From Liolophura sinensis (lineage: Eukaryota; Mollusca; Polyplacophora; Chitonida; Chitonidae), in assembly GCF_032854445.1 (NCBI RefSeq), contig NC_088295.1:35620510-35684509 (forward strand): a stretch of DNA of 64,000 bases. Reading direction: 5' to 3'. The translations under genes were made by a program, and so were the position numbers. Positions 36,810-50,100 of this stretch are shown here, in pieces. Position 1 is the stretch's first letter. The number at the start of each line of letters is the position of its first letter. The notes under the pieces are model-generated. The model made no database searches, had not been told where the DNA came from, and worked only from the letters and a program-made list of their open reading frames with translations.

Positions 36810-39800
36810 TTAAGACTTCTGGATGTATCTTCTGTCGATCGGAGGTGGTTGATCAGGCACTGTCTGACGTTGATGCTCAAACGTGGAGTAGCCATATTGT
36901 CTGTGTGGGATTCCCCTCTGGGTAACCATCCCAGGGGCTGGGAAAGTTCCACCATACCCCTCAACACCTCCAAAACCCACAGACCCTGAGGACCGCCCCA
37001 GTAAGGAAGTCCTGTTCTGAGGAGGTGCCCCACGCATGGGCGGATTCTCTACTCCACCATAAGGTGAAGAGTTCTGTCCAAAGCCATAGCTGTTATATTC
37101 TTGATACTGCCCAAACTGAGGCATTTCTGGTCCCCCAAACATTGGGGCAGGCAGTTGGGGTTGATAACTGGGAAAACAGTTAGGTCCTTTCCTAAACTGG
37201 GGTGGGCCCGCAAACTGTTGAGGCCTCTGACTGGGTGACATCCCTTGTGGGCGGGCCATATGTGGTGGTACAGAAAATCTGTGGGGCATATCCATCCCAG
37301 GATGCATCTGTCTTGGGGCTGTGCTAGGGCCACCACACTGAGGGTCTGTGAATGGGCCACGACGTTGGGAGGCTGTGAACGGGCGGCCACCTTGGGGGGC
37401 TGTGAATGGGCCACTATCTTGGTAATCTGCAAACCTAGGTCTTTGACGCAGATGCGGGTGGATATTTTGCTGACTGTGAAACTGAGTTGGTGGGTTTTCT
37501 TCTCCTAAGGGATAAGAAGAAGACATAAATTTATTCCTGGTTTACTGAAGGTGTCAGTGTCAAAGGACAGTTCCAGGGTAACATCAAGAACCTAGTGATG
37601 TAAAGCTGAGGGTCAGTCAACTCAATTTACATATGTAATCTTATTTGTCCAGAGGTTATGATCTCCATTCAATCACTCTGTAGATCTGAACAACACTGGC
37701 CTATAAAGAAAACAGATATCTACATCAAGGCTTTACCAATTTTTCATATATTTTTCATAATGTGGTTGTATGTGGGAAGGCCTGCCAATAAGCTGCAGAT
37801 GGTCATGAATATGACCCAGGCTCTGCCAGGTTTCCTCCCACCATAATGCTTACCACTGTCATATAAGAAATCAAGTAAACAGATAAATATAATCATTTTA
37901 ATATCTTACCAGTGTAACCATGTTGCCTGTCAGCTTTGTTGCTCATTCCACTGCTGAAAAAAAACAATTACACACATTCAGTATAATATTGACATATTTG
38001 ATGCATTAAGAATATTTTTAATTCTCCTACTGAATATCTGTGCAAAATTCTCACTGACAAGCTCTCAATAACCAGTCAAACATGAACATTTACCTGTGAT
38101 GTTGACAATACATTCACTTGGGCTTATGTACAGGTAGTTATACAACATTTACCTGTGATGTTGACAATACATTCACCTGTGCTTGTGTTCATACAGTCAT
38201 ATGACATTTACCTGTGATGTTGACGATACATATACATGTACCTGTGTACATGTAGGGTAGTGGCATACTACATTTACCTATGTTGCCTACAACGGTTGTT
38301 TTGGGGCACTCTCTGGGGCGGCCCTCCCTCAGTACCACTCTCCTCCACCCTTCCGCCCTGACCATGTCTGGATTTTCTGTTCTTGGATTTGGCTTTGCGT
38401 TCTTCTTCATCATCGGAATATTCCACAAACTGTCAAATTTCAGGAGAAATTAATAAACACTTAACAAAAACATTCATATAGTTCAATGTAAGAGTAGTTC
38501 TCCATCTCACTATGTCCTCAAAATCATTCAACTGGCTGATTCAACTAAAGCATTGCTCTTACTACAAACAAGTGGCCCTGACCAATGTGGTTATGAGCTC
38601 ATACACACCTGACAATAGCTTGGGTGTGGCCCTAAAATCAGGAGGTTTGCCAGATACTGTTAACCCGATAATCAATGAAAATACAGAACCTTACTTGAGC
38701 ACAATTTACACCATTATCAAATAATGAGTAAATAAGTAAATAATTAATCAAATGATAAATTTGAACAAACAACAAAAGATAATTAGCTGGATACTTGCTG
38801 ACAGAACAAGTCCCAGCTCCTACTAGTCCCAGCTACATGTACATCATCTGGACACTTGGTGACAATTCCAGTCCCAGCTCAAACTTACATGTCAGTCTGA
38901 ACTAACTTTGCTACATGTATATCATCTGGACACTTGGTGACAATTCCAGTCCCAGCTCAAACTTACATGTCAGTCTGAGCTAACTTTGCTACATGTATAT
39001 CATCTGGACACTTGGGTGGCATTTCCAATCCCAGCTCCTACTTACATGTCAGTCTGTGCTAACTTTGCTACATGTATATCATCTGGACACTTGGGTGGCA
39101 TTTCCAGTCCCAGCTCCTTCTTACATGTCAGTCTGAGCTAACTTTGCTACATGTATATCATCTGGACACTTCGGTGGCAATTCCAGTCCCAGCTCCTACT
39201 TACATGTCAGTCTGAACTAACTTTGCTACATGTATATCATCTGGACACTTCGGTGGCAATTCCAGTCCCAGCTCCTACTTACATGTCAGTCTGAACTAAC
39301 TTGGCTACATGTATATCATCTGGACACTTGGGTGGCATTTCCAGTCCCAGCTCCTACTTACATGTCAGTCTGAGCTAACTTTGCTACAGGTATATCATCT
39401 GGATACTTGGGTGACAATTCCAGTCCCAGCTCAAACTTACATGTCAGTCTGAACTAACTTGGCTACATGTATATCATCTGGACACTTGGGTGACAATTCC
39501 AGTCCCAGCTCCTACTTACATGTCAGTCTGAACTAACTTTGCTACATGTATATCATCTGGACACTTGGTGACAATTCCAGTCCTAGCTCCTACTTACATG
39601 CCAGTCTGAGCTAACTTTGCTACAGATATATCATCTGGACACTTGGGTGACAATTCCAGTCCCAGCTCAAACTTACATGTCAGTCTGAACTAACTTGGCT
39701 ACATGTATATCATCTGGACACTTGGGTGACAATTCCAGTCCCAGCTCCTACTTACATGTCAGTCTGAACTAACTTTGCTACATGTATATCATCTGGACAC

Positions 39801-42800
39801 TTGGTGACAATTCCAGTCCTAGCTCCTACTTACATGCCAGTCTGAACTAACTTTGCTACAGATATATCATCTGGACACTTGGGTGACAATTCCAGTCCCA
39901 GCTCAAACTTACATGTCAGTCTGAGCTAACTTTGCTACAATATATCATCTGGACACTTGGTGACAATTCCAGTCCCAGCTCCTACTTACATGTCAGTCTG
40001 AACTAACTTTGCTACATGTATATCATCTGGACACTTGGTGACAATTCCAGTCCCAGCTCAAACTTACATGTCAGTCTGAGCTAACTTTGCTACATGTATA
40101 TCATCTGGACACTTGGGTGGCATTTCCAATCCCAGCTCCTACTTACATGTCAGTCTGTGCTAACTTTGCTACATGTATATCATCTGGACACTTGGGTGGC
40201 ATTTCCAGTCCCAGCTCCTTCTTACATGTCAGTCTGAGCTAACTTTGCTACATGTATATCATCTGGACACTTCGGTGGCAATTCCAGTCCCAGCTCCTAC
40301 TTACATGCCAGTCTGAGCTAACTTTGCTACAGATATATCATCTGGACACTTGGGTGACAATTCCAGTCCCAGCTCAAACTTACATGTCAGTCTGAACTAA
40401 CTTGGCTACATGTATATCATCTGGACACTTGGGTGACAATTCCAGTCCCAGCTCCTACTTACATGTCAGTCTGAACTAACTTTGCTACATGTATATCATC
40501 TGGACACTTGGTGACAATTCCAGTCCTAGCTCCTACTTACATGCCAGTCTGAACTAACTTTGCTACAGATATATCATCTGGACACTTGGGTGACAATTCC
40601 AGTCCCAGCTCAAACTTACATGTCAGTCTGAGCTAACTTTGCTACAATATATCATCTGGACACTTGGTGACAATTCCAGTCCCAGCTCCTACTTACATGT
40701 CAGTCTGAACTAACTTTGCTACATGTATATCATCTGGACACTTGGTGACAATTCCAGTCCCAGCTCAAACTTACATGTCAGTCTGAGCTAACTTTGCTAC
40801 ATGTATATCATCTGGACACTTGGGTGGCATTTCCAATCCCAGCTCCTACTTACATGTCAGTCTGTGCTAACTTTGCTACATGTATATCATCTGGACACTT
40901 GGGTGGCATTTCCAGTCCCAGCTCCTTCTTACATGTCAGTCTGAGCTAACTTTGCTACATGTATATCATCTGGACACTTCGGTGGCAATTCCAGTCCCAG
41001 CTCCTACTTACATGTCAGTCTGAACTAACTTTGCTACATGTATATCATCTGGACACTTCGGTGGCAATTCCAGTTCCAGCTCCTACTTACATGTCAGTCT
41101 GAGCTAACTTTGCTACATGTATATCATCTGGACACTTGGGTGGCATTTCCAGTCCCAGCTCCTACTTACATGTCAGTCTGAGCTAACTTTGCTACATGTA
41201 TATCATCTGGACACTTGGGTGGCATTTCCAGTCCCAGCTCCTACTTACATGCCCGTCTGAGCTAACTTTGCTGTATTATCTGGACACTTTGTCACAGGGC
41301 AAGCGCTAGCCTAAATCTGAATGCCATTCTGGACATTTGGCAACATTGCACCTCCCACCTCAAATGTGACAGTTTGCACTAACATTGACATAAAAATGAG
41401 GACATATGCAACATACCCTTTCTGGTGGCTCATGGTTGTCTTCCCAGGATGCATCAGAACCTTTAATTCTGAAATAAGCATGTGGAACTGCATTTTGATC
41501 AAGCATATGGAACTGACAATTTCCCATCTGACTTCAGCAACAGGTTGTTCCTGAGCTGTAACATTACAACAGTGATATATTTCACCTGCAGCTGTCAGGT
41601 ACCAGAGGTATTAATGTGCCCGGCAAGGCAGATTTACACTACATTCATATTTTTGTACAGTGTCCACTAATTCCTCATCTTATTCGCAAATGAAAGATCA
41701 ACTTTCAGTGCAATTTATGCCCTTTATTCACTTGATTTTGGAAACAGACTTGGTTGGGTTGGCCGATTTCAGGGCTTCACAAAAAAGTGTAATTTTATCA
41801 GTCTACACAAACTAATGCTCTCAAAATACAGTTAAATAAACACCTTGAAAACATGCGAAAAGGAATTACAGTGTGTTACAAAAATATAATTAATTTATTA
41901 TAAATAAATCCACACATATTATTTTTCATACAACTGAGTGACAAAGGATTGACACAGACACACAGTGTCTGACATGTAAGCAAGACATCAAGGTTCAACC
42001 CTGAGTGATGCTACTGGTCAGACATTAACAGTCTTCGTACACTCTCAACAGACACTCTACCCAGGATATTGAATTTCATTGCAGTTTAAAGCAATGCTCA
42101 AAAGTTTTTCACTTATATGGCGGAGGTAAGTTTCATGGGTGCAGGAATACACCAACTTTTGGCAAGTTACTGAAACTCTTTCCCACTAGAAGCATCCAAT
42201 ATCCACAGCAGATGGGTGAAAGACAAGGGCAAATAAACATCAGACAGCAAACACTGCCACATGAGTATAGACTTAGTGCACTGATTAATGTGGTCAAGGC
42301 ATCAGGAACAGTGAAAGTGGACAATTGCCCAAGGCTGGGATTGAACCTGCGATTGATATACAAGGGCCATAACCACTCAATCAGGTCTGTCTTCCCTAAG
42401 AAGGACAGGCAAAGTACTGGTCAATGGTTGACCAGGTTTCAGTTTAACATCCATACTTGGAATTCTTTTGTGGGTCAGAGTTATAATCAGATATTAATAG
42501 AACACTTGCCCCAGAGATATTCATATAAGAACATTTGTAATACTCTAATTATTCTAATTTTTGGGACATCTGGTCTGCTCTCTTTAACCAATAAACATGT
42601 AACTGTAGCAGGAATATTTAGTTTCTTTTTTCCACATGATTAGTACATTTAATGACCAACATATTCATATCTTTACTTTCCCAAAAAACTGAAGGAGAAA
42701 AGTAATTCTTTGCTTTAAGCACTACTTATATCTGTCCTAAACATTAGGAGAAATAGGGTACACTGACTTACGTCTTGAGTTGGTCTACAAAGACATACTG

Positions 42801-45800
42801 AGTCAGCTCCGTCTTCCTTGGTGCACAATAAACTTGATGGCCTATTTCTACACCACACTTTTTAATGTCTTCTCCGGAGTTGAAACGTACACTGTACAGG
42901 GGAGAGCACACTGGTCCAAACACCTCAAATATCTAGATGACAAAATAAACAAGAATTTGCATTTATTAAGCTATTTAATTCATTAAGTGTTTGTCAAACT
43001 TAGTTGATTAGATTAGCTTCCTAACTTATACGAAGACTGCAAAACTTGCAGACAAAAAGGTTGACAGAGCCTTGCCGAAACTCTCTGACAGCATTGCCTA
43101 CTCCTGAGTGGAATACTGGCCGTTTTTGGTACGGAAACAAGTAGACATGATTCTAATTTACACATGTTGTCCTTTATACAGGAGGCAACTGTAACTATAA
43201 AGTCATACCTTGCCAAACACTTCTCTGTTTGCTTTGAACAAGATAGAGTCCTCGTTTAAGGCTGGCACACCCGTCTCTGACTTGATAACCACTGAAAACA
43301 TAGCCAAAAAGCTGATAATACATGTAACAAGTTATTTTCTAGAGAGATTAATAACTGAGAACCATAAATGAGATTTTGGCTCAGGTTAGAACTTGTAATT
43401 TAAGAAATTAACATCAGGACGTCTTTGGATGACATAACATTTTCAAATCTACCTTAAGTGTTAAAAATGGCTGAACTGTTTTCATATGATAGCTGTGTAA
43501 GTAGAATTAAGCCGTGATCAAACTTACATGTACCTCTACAACCATATTCTTGTTACTAAGTTAATGGGAACAATTCTCAATCCCTGCTTGCAAGAAACAA
43601 TAGAAAACAATGACAACAAATATCTTTACGAAGCAACTGGATGGCAAACAACAGAAATTAAATTTTTGGATGATTGTAAACAAGAAATAGAAAAGTGAAC
43701 CTTCTGGTACATCTTGACCACTGATTAGTAGTGATAGTGGTAAATATTTGATTACCTTCTACTGATAATAAAACTTAACTTGACCATCACAGTTGAGAGT
43801 CATAGCTGGTGTAAGTTATGACAATTTATCTCGACCGCAGAGCTACAGTACCTAAAAACAGAGTGGATTATGTTTTCATGGCTGATTTTCATCCTTTTTC
43901 AGGGAGAGAAGTTGTTAAGTCAAGGCATTTTATAACAATTCTACCTAATGTGTCCACAATCCCTGTCACTTTTCCCACGGTCATAAGCTCTTCTGATTCC
44001 TCCACTCGTATGGTCAGATCTTCAATGGGAGGCAACTCCTACAATTTCAAATGACAACCACAAGCTTAAAAAGACTGTAAATACAATTTCTAGCAAAATT
44101 TCTTTCAATACAAGGTACATGTACAGATGTTTCAACAAATAAATTCATTCATAACAAACTTTATAACACTTGTTGTCATGGTAGTTAAGGGCAAACTTGG
44201 CTAAGTGAGCTTCATGAAACTGGCCCCAGGTTATAATCTAACAAACTTCCAGAGATAATATGTCCATGATTTTGAAGGTGTCACCTTTCTGCTAAGGAGA
44301 TATTAGTCCTCATTCTTAGCACTATAAGACCTTCTTAAAGATGCTGGCTACCAGATACACAGACCTGAGATTTTCTAACTGAACAATTGTAATCCTGGTT
44401 AAATACTTTATTTAACCTGAAGTTGAGCTTTTTTTCAGTTCACCCCTTTTACTTGAGTCTGATGGATTCATTCATCTTATATGTCCATTTAGAGTTTCTT
44501 TGCTAAGATTGATTAATTTCTTATCAAAAGTGTTGGCATCAAAAGTATCATTTTAGGGTCTTTATGTTCTGCAGAAATGCATTTTTAAAACCCAAACTTC
44601 AGGTGAAATACAGTAAAAATGTTTGAACATACATGTAATAAACTTACATCTGGGAAGACTTCCCCTCGGGTCCGGATTTCTTCTCTCATGGACTTTATCA
44701 GGCTATTCTGGCACATCTTTGGCCCACTCCGGTCGTTAAGACTGAAATTCAAATACGTCAACTATTTGAAAAAATGACAGCACACACACAACACAGACCA
44801 GAAAAATAAATATGTTTATAACTCAACCTAAATCACTTGGCGACAACTTAATCCAACATGCTCAATTAATAACAAATGAAGTTTAATAACATTTATATCA
44901 TACCTCTCTGAAGTTTTGGTTTCAGGCTTATCAGATTTGGAAGATTCATCAACATTGGTCTCCATGTCTGAGGAGCTGTCGTCATCTGAGCTGCTGTCAC
45001 TCTCACTGTCAGATTCCTCGTCATCACCACGGTAACCCATCAGTGATGGCTCAGTCTTTGTGGTCACCTCAGGAACCTTTGGCTCAGAAACAATTTCAGT
45101 GTCACCTTTGCTGCTTTTTACACTTTCATCTTTGACCTTTTTGTTCCCATTTTTCTCATCAGCAGTGTTGCTGTCATCTGATGAAATATCTTTCGCTGTT
45201 TTGTTAACAATGTCCTCTGTGAAGCTTGTCACATCTTCTTCTTTCTTTACAATATCTGTTTCTAACTCCTCAGTTTTTTTCTCAGTGTTCTCCTGTATGC
45301 TGTTACCAATCTCCATGTTCAACTCTGTGGAAATAATTTGCCCCTTATTTTCTGAGTGGTTTTCCTCCACCTTTATCTCAGTCTTACACTTTCCCAGCTC
45401 TCCTGCATCAGGAACACTCTGGTCTGAATCCATATCTGTGAGATTCTCTGAAAAAGTTCAAATATAAGTATTTGCTGCTTACTGCCATACTATATTTCAT
45501 TTACAGCATGGATGTTTATGGAAATCTGAGAGATCATAAAAAAACAGCATATCTCTTGATCAATTTATTGACTGCATCAAAGAATTATTCACTTTTATGA
45601 TGGTCTGGTTTAGGGGTGAAATAATCTGGAGTACACCAATGAGTTGCATCAGTTACCTGACAAACCTCTTGACTAAAGTCGTAGCCAAGAGAGCTGGATT
45701 TGAAAACACTAGTGGATATCAATAAGTTCAGCTAAACACACTTGAAATTACACATCCAAATTCTTGGAAGCTTAAGTGTATTCAAGTGGTCTTCCCAAAA

Positions 45801-46866
45801 TATTTATTTATTTGATTGGTGTTTTACACCATACTAAAGAATATTTCACTTCTATGATGACGGCCAGCATTATGATAGGAGGAAATCAGGCAGAGCACTG
45901 GGGAAACCCATGACTATCAGCAGGTTGCTGGCAGACCTTCCGACATATAAACAGAGAAGAAGCCAGCATGATCCAAAAATGAAAACTGTAGTTCTAAAAT
46001 ATTAGAAATTGTGATGTAATCCTAACAAAGAAATAATGACAGCCAGACTGAGGGAAGGAAAACAAAATTACCCTTACTTAACCTGCCCCACTTCTAACTT
46101 ATGCAAGTTTAACCAATTACATCATCTATACCTACACAATAATGAATCGATTGATTTGTGTGTCCATCTCAACAATTTTCACCTGAACGTGGCGAGCCTT
46201 TATGGGTGGAAGAAACCGGAGTGATCGCGGAGTATTATCCAGAGATATCGTTAGCCTACACAACACACCTATTACACTGCAGTCCCGTTGTGACTGATCA
46301 TATTCGTAGTTTTCAGACCTTCAAACCAAGAGACAAGAGTACTGACTTAGTGTACAATATTAAGCTAAGCAGATTTAACATTACGCATACTGATGTTAAA
46401 CTGTAAGGGAGAACGTACTTGTATATGCGCTAGATTCGCTTGTGTGCAGTTGGACAGTAAATACGGCCACATACAGCTCACCACGTGCGTTTAACGTTTG
46501 ACCCAATTAAAGATGAACCGGAAGTACACCATTCGTACCTTTTTAACATTTACTCAAGCAGAGAATACTTCAGAAAATTTTGAATTTTGTACGTACATTC
46601 AGAACATAAACTGGGCATATTCCAGCAAGATCACTAAGGTAATAGGATATGATGAATTAATGACAGATTCGACAAGATTCAACTGATCATAATATTTTTG
46701 CTAAAAGATACGAGGATATTTTCGAGTTTATCAAGGTCACTGCACATGCGGTCACCACTTTCCGACGTACCTCAACACTGGACAAGGCCAACAGCATGCT
46801 TTCTGTGTCATAGCCCGTCACTGGGTGGGCCCGGAACTCTCTTTCATCTATTCTTGTATAAGCCAT
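36810..46866 (-). CDS. NAF1: H/ACA RNP assembly factor NAF1
   Basis: This nuclear factor holds dyskerin-NOP10-NHP2 during H/ACA snoRNP and telomerase RNP assembly and is later replaced by GAR1. The exons are 46866-46771, 45445-44904, 44741-44648, 44038-43945, 43291-43209, 42932-42772, 41468-41417, 38429-38278, 37953-37910 and 37504-36810, giving 670 residues in consistent phase. A Ser/Asp/Glu tract lies at about 173-193. The Gar1/Naf1 core runs from about 245 (ELPPIEDLTIRVEE) through FEVFGPVCSPLYSVRFNS to TELTQYVFVDQLK. GSDASWEDNHEPPER and EYSDDEEER match the family. The C-tail is Pro/Gly/Gln-rich with about four 9-residue PFTAPQ-like repeats near 471-505. The first 32-codon exon is inferred from an ATG with a stop upstream, a strong GAG|GTACGT donor and exact phase to a CAGAG acceptor. 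If it is wrong, the start is the Met at 45433. The intron after the GSDASW exon carries a large 79-bp array. Confidence 0.92.
37765..37890 (+). mobile_element. SINE-A 3' part in the last NAF1 intron
   Basis: Contains TGTGGGAAGGCCTGCCAATA and GGTTTCCTCCCACCATAATG with a shortened tail. Confidence 0.7.
38087..38280 (-). repeat. About 60-bp short array next to a NAF1 exon donor
   Basis: Three units of 59-64 bp lie directly downstream (minus strand) of the donor of the exon at 38429-38278. Each carries CAACATCACAG|GTAAATG, which resembles the real border CAACATAG|GTAAATG. The similarity to the exon side is short, so its origin by duplication of the exon end is likely but not certain. Confidence 0.7.
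38783..41395. repeat. 79-bp minisatellite with 707-bp higher-order period in a NAF1 intron
   Basis: About 31-33 units of roughly 79 bp carry words such as ATCATCTGGACACTTGG, CCAGTCCCAGCTC and CTTACATGTCAGTCTGA. Diagnostic variants recur at exact distance: CTACAATATATC at 39938 and 40645, and ATTTCCAATCCCAG at 40122 and 40829, both 707 bp apart (nine units). A third copy of the latter lies at 39021. The last, diverged unit reaches to within about 25 bp of the exon at 41417-41468. Confidence 0.95.
41665..41880. mobile_element. MITE-like palindromic element, copy 3, in a NAF1 intron
   Basis: Shares TCCTCATCTTATTCGCAAAT, TTTCAGGGCTTCACAAAAAA and the end AAACATGCGAAAAGGAATTA with copies 1 and 2. 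Confidence 0.75.
42085..42386 (-). mobile_element. SINE-D, tRNA-headed, with SINE-A-like tail
   Basis: Minus-strand head CTGATTGAGTGGTTATGGCC (A box) and GCAGGTTCAATCCCAGCC (B box), body with TTTGGCAAGTTACTG on the plus strand, and tail CATATAAGTGAAAAACTTTT. It produces a 143-residue spurious reading frame on the plus strand. Confidence 0.72.
45798..45975 (-). mobile_element. SINE-A copy, head missing, in NAF1 intron 1
   Basis: Contains TTTATTTATTTGATTGGTG, GGCCAGCATTATGATAGGAG and AGGTTGCTGGCAGACCTTCC. Confidence 0.8.
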
Positions 46867-47164
46867 ATTTGCATTTCAAACAGCAAATAATTCAATCTAT
46901 TTCTGAAGAATTTATGATCTTATATCCTCTGGAGAGTTTGCTTTGAAAAATAAATTTGTCAACAGGAAATGTTATCTTCATCATTTGTCATGAATTGCGA
47001 GCGGCTGAGAATATCGTTCTAGAACAAAGTGATAGTTGCCCACAAAGTGACAGGCTGCAGACAGAAACAACATGGTGTAACCACACCAGAGAGCACGCCG
47101 AGAAGAACGAGTTGAGAGAAGCTCTTGAGAGAATAATCGAAAGATAAAACCAGATCGCTTGAGA
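46867..47164. promoter_or_regulatory. Probable bidirectional promoter, NAF1/TIMM23
   Basis: Only 298 bp separate the inferred NAF1 start codon (minus strand) from the TIMM23 start codon (plus strand). Both transcription starts must lie in or overlap this interval unless either gene has a further upstream leader exon. I see no clear TATA box placed to serve either gene. The call is inferred from gene spacing. Confidence 0.55.
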
Positions 47165-50100
47165 ATGGACGAGCAAAAGTCAGGGGGAATTTTTGGAGGA
47201 GGATATTCCCCATATTCCTCGACTGATCCATCAATGCAGGTTCCAGGTAACATTTCATGACAGGATTTTTCTTCATTCAGTTCCCCAAAACTCAATCGCA
47301 TATGTGCCTAGAACATAGAAACTGATGAAATGTCACCGAACTTCAAAGCAACAACATCTTATCATCTTAAGCGTAAATAGGAAGAAACCGTGTGAACATT
47401 GTTGAACATATAAGATTAAATGTTTATTCCACGCTGTGGAAATACTTTGGGCATAATGTGACAGTATGACAAATTTATCCTAGCCGAGAAATATGAATAT
47501 GTATAAATACACAATAGTTTCATAACATCATATGATTTTGTTATGGGCCAGCTCAGTTAAATTAGCCTTTGAGGTCTATTTTCAAGAAGTTTGATACCTG
47601 ATGGCAAGAGTGTTTAATAATTGAATTAAAAAATCTAATCAGATTGCTCTGACGTTGCTCAGAGTGCGGTCCATCCAAAAAGCTGATACAGTTGCCATGG
47701 CAGTTTGTCAGGGCGTTTGAGACAAATATTACCCATCAAATACATCTCCATGGCATGAAATTTACAGACATTCATATTCTTTTGTCTTTTCTGCTGTCGA
47801 TTCAACGCAAACACGTCTGTCAGTTATTTCCTCGGCCGTGTAGGCCCGCGATTTCCTAGTGATGCTCAAAGTGACCTACTGTGCTGAATCCTTGGACATA
47901 TTTGACACGGGCAGGTAACTGCATCAGGGTTTTATATGGAGTGTGCTTTTTTTCCAACTGCAGTTGACTCTAGGGAAACTATTGTGTGGAGGTTGAACAT
48001 GGCTACTGATCAAGTGATAGCTATCAGTCCAGTCCAAGAAATTGAACTGAAAATTAACTATACTAAGTATATATAAATATTATGTAATTCTGGAGAGCTT
48101 GAACAGTGTTCTTTCTGTATCTACACATTAGTTTTCCTGCTACCGATGTTTAGCTGACCCCTGTCTATTTCAGTTTTTGTGTGTGTATGTTGTCAACATA
48201 CACACTGGTGTAGATGTTTGTGTGATTGACTATGTGGGTCAGTAACTTTAAACAACCTTTAAAACCTGGAAAATAATACTATTTCTATCCCTATAGTTTG
48301 CATGTGGCTTCAGTATGGACTTTCTTATGCGTGGGAACTACATGTATCTTCAAAATTCAGCCTCTTGGTTCATCAGGTATCAAACTGATAGGTGTCCGTC
48401 AGTTGGGAATTGGCACATGAATAATTGGTGTCAGAGAGAGTTTCTCACACCATGCACGCTGCCCAGTTTCGAAGTAAGGAAGAACAATAATACCACTAGT
48501 ATGAGGAATAATTTTATCAACTTACTGAATGTCATTTTAATTTTTTTCAGTCACAGCAAGTAAATCCTCGATCATGTCACCCTATCTGAACTTCGACCCA
48601 GCCTACATCACACCAGTAAGTACCTTTGCTAAGTCTAGAAACTTGATTTGTAATTTGTGAAAATGTACAGTTTGCAATGGCTGTTTGTCAGTTAGATATT
48701 TGGTATAAATATGATGATTGTTCCATTATAAAATATTTATGAAGCTTGGTTGTTTTTTTACATTAGGCAGGTGAACCAGAATTCATATTTCCAGAAGGAG
48801 CAAATCGACAAAGAGGAAGATTTGAATTGGCATTTTCACAAATTGGTGGTTCAGTGTTTGCAGGTAAAATGCTGTTGATGTTTTTGATAAATGTCTTTTT
48901 CAGTGGATGATTGCTCCTTGCCTTTTGCTCTGCTTTTTCAGGTTATAAGCTGTTCCAACATTTTCCTTTTATCATTAACCTGAAAACAATCATAAAATCA
49001 CCAACTTTTGTTACACATATACTGGCCTCCTCTTTGGACGTACGTGCTAAGTCATGCCTGCACCCTGGGGATGGTCTTGTTTTTCCTGCCGACTTTGTCT
49101 GGTTCCTCGTAATATAATGGTGGTCCTTGTCATATAAGTGAAATACTCTTGCGTACAGCATAAAACAGTGTTGAAATAAATAAATAAATAAATTTAGAAC
49201 GTCTATATGATATATGTACAGAATAACTTGTGTATGAGATGGGTCCGTTCCTTGTTATGTTTTCATCTGTTCATTGACTTTGCCCCTATGGAGCCTCCTC
49301 CTTGTCAATGGCCTCGCTGGCTACACATTTGGCTCTCGCCATTACTGAGTTACCCAGTGTCAGAGGTTTTTGTTGATATCCAACTTTGTCAAAGGGTTTG
49401 TTCTGATGAAGTACTGTTATACTCTCTTGACTATTGCTGGTTTCCTCCACTCATAAGCCAGGTTGGGTCATACCAAGACTACAAAAAGTTATTGGTTGCT
49501 CCCTCACGCGGCACTCGGCATTGAGAGGTTAGAGCAAGGAAACCTGACTGGTTGACCCGCTGTCAATATAATGTGAACGGGTTGTGTGTCATGTCTGGCG
49601 TAGTTCAGCAGGATACTTCATTGGCGGCATGGACGCATCCCGCAACAAATAGATACAACATATTTAAATATTCCTAATGACTTCTTGTTGTCATAGGTTA
49701 AGTATGACGTTAAACCCAAAGCATACATTCCACTCATAAGCCTCACCGTGGCTTAAGTGAAGTATACATTTACTCGAGTCATTGTAAAAAATCAAAGTAA
49801 TCAAAGTAGCTTAAGAATGCCTGAACCGTTCAAACCAGTTTGTGATATCTTTGTTTGTTCACAACATGATACCTTAAAGGTTAATAATTCTGTGTATTCC
49901 AGGGGCAGCTTTAGGTGGTTTAAATGGTGTGTATACAGGGTTTCGGGAGACACATGCAGCCCAGCTGACTGGAGCAGTCCGAAGAACTCAGTGAGTGACA
50001 TGATGCTGACTCTCTGGTCTGGTACATGTACCAGATCACCGGAGTTAAGTTTGACAAACCTGATAGAACTACAGGTATATCATTGAGAAAAAGGCTTAAC

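Noticed and set aside
38783-41395. Regular repeats resembling a CRISPR array
   Set aside because: Units of about 79 bp are repeated head to tail without unique spacers, in an animal intron. It is a minisatellite.
42212-42643. 143-residue open frame
   Set aside because: Most of it runs antisense through a SINE-D copy, and it matches no protein family.
45060-45467. 135-residue plus-strand frame rich in Ser and Phe
   Set aside because: It is the antisense shadow of the acidic, Ser-rich NAF1 coding exon.
49207-49524. 105-residue plus-strand frame in TIMM23 intron 3
   Set aside because: It lies over an interspersed repeat and has no splice support as an exon.
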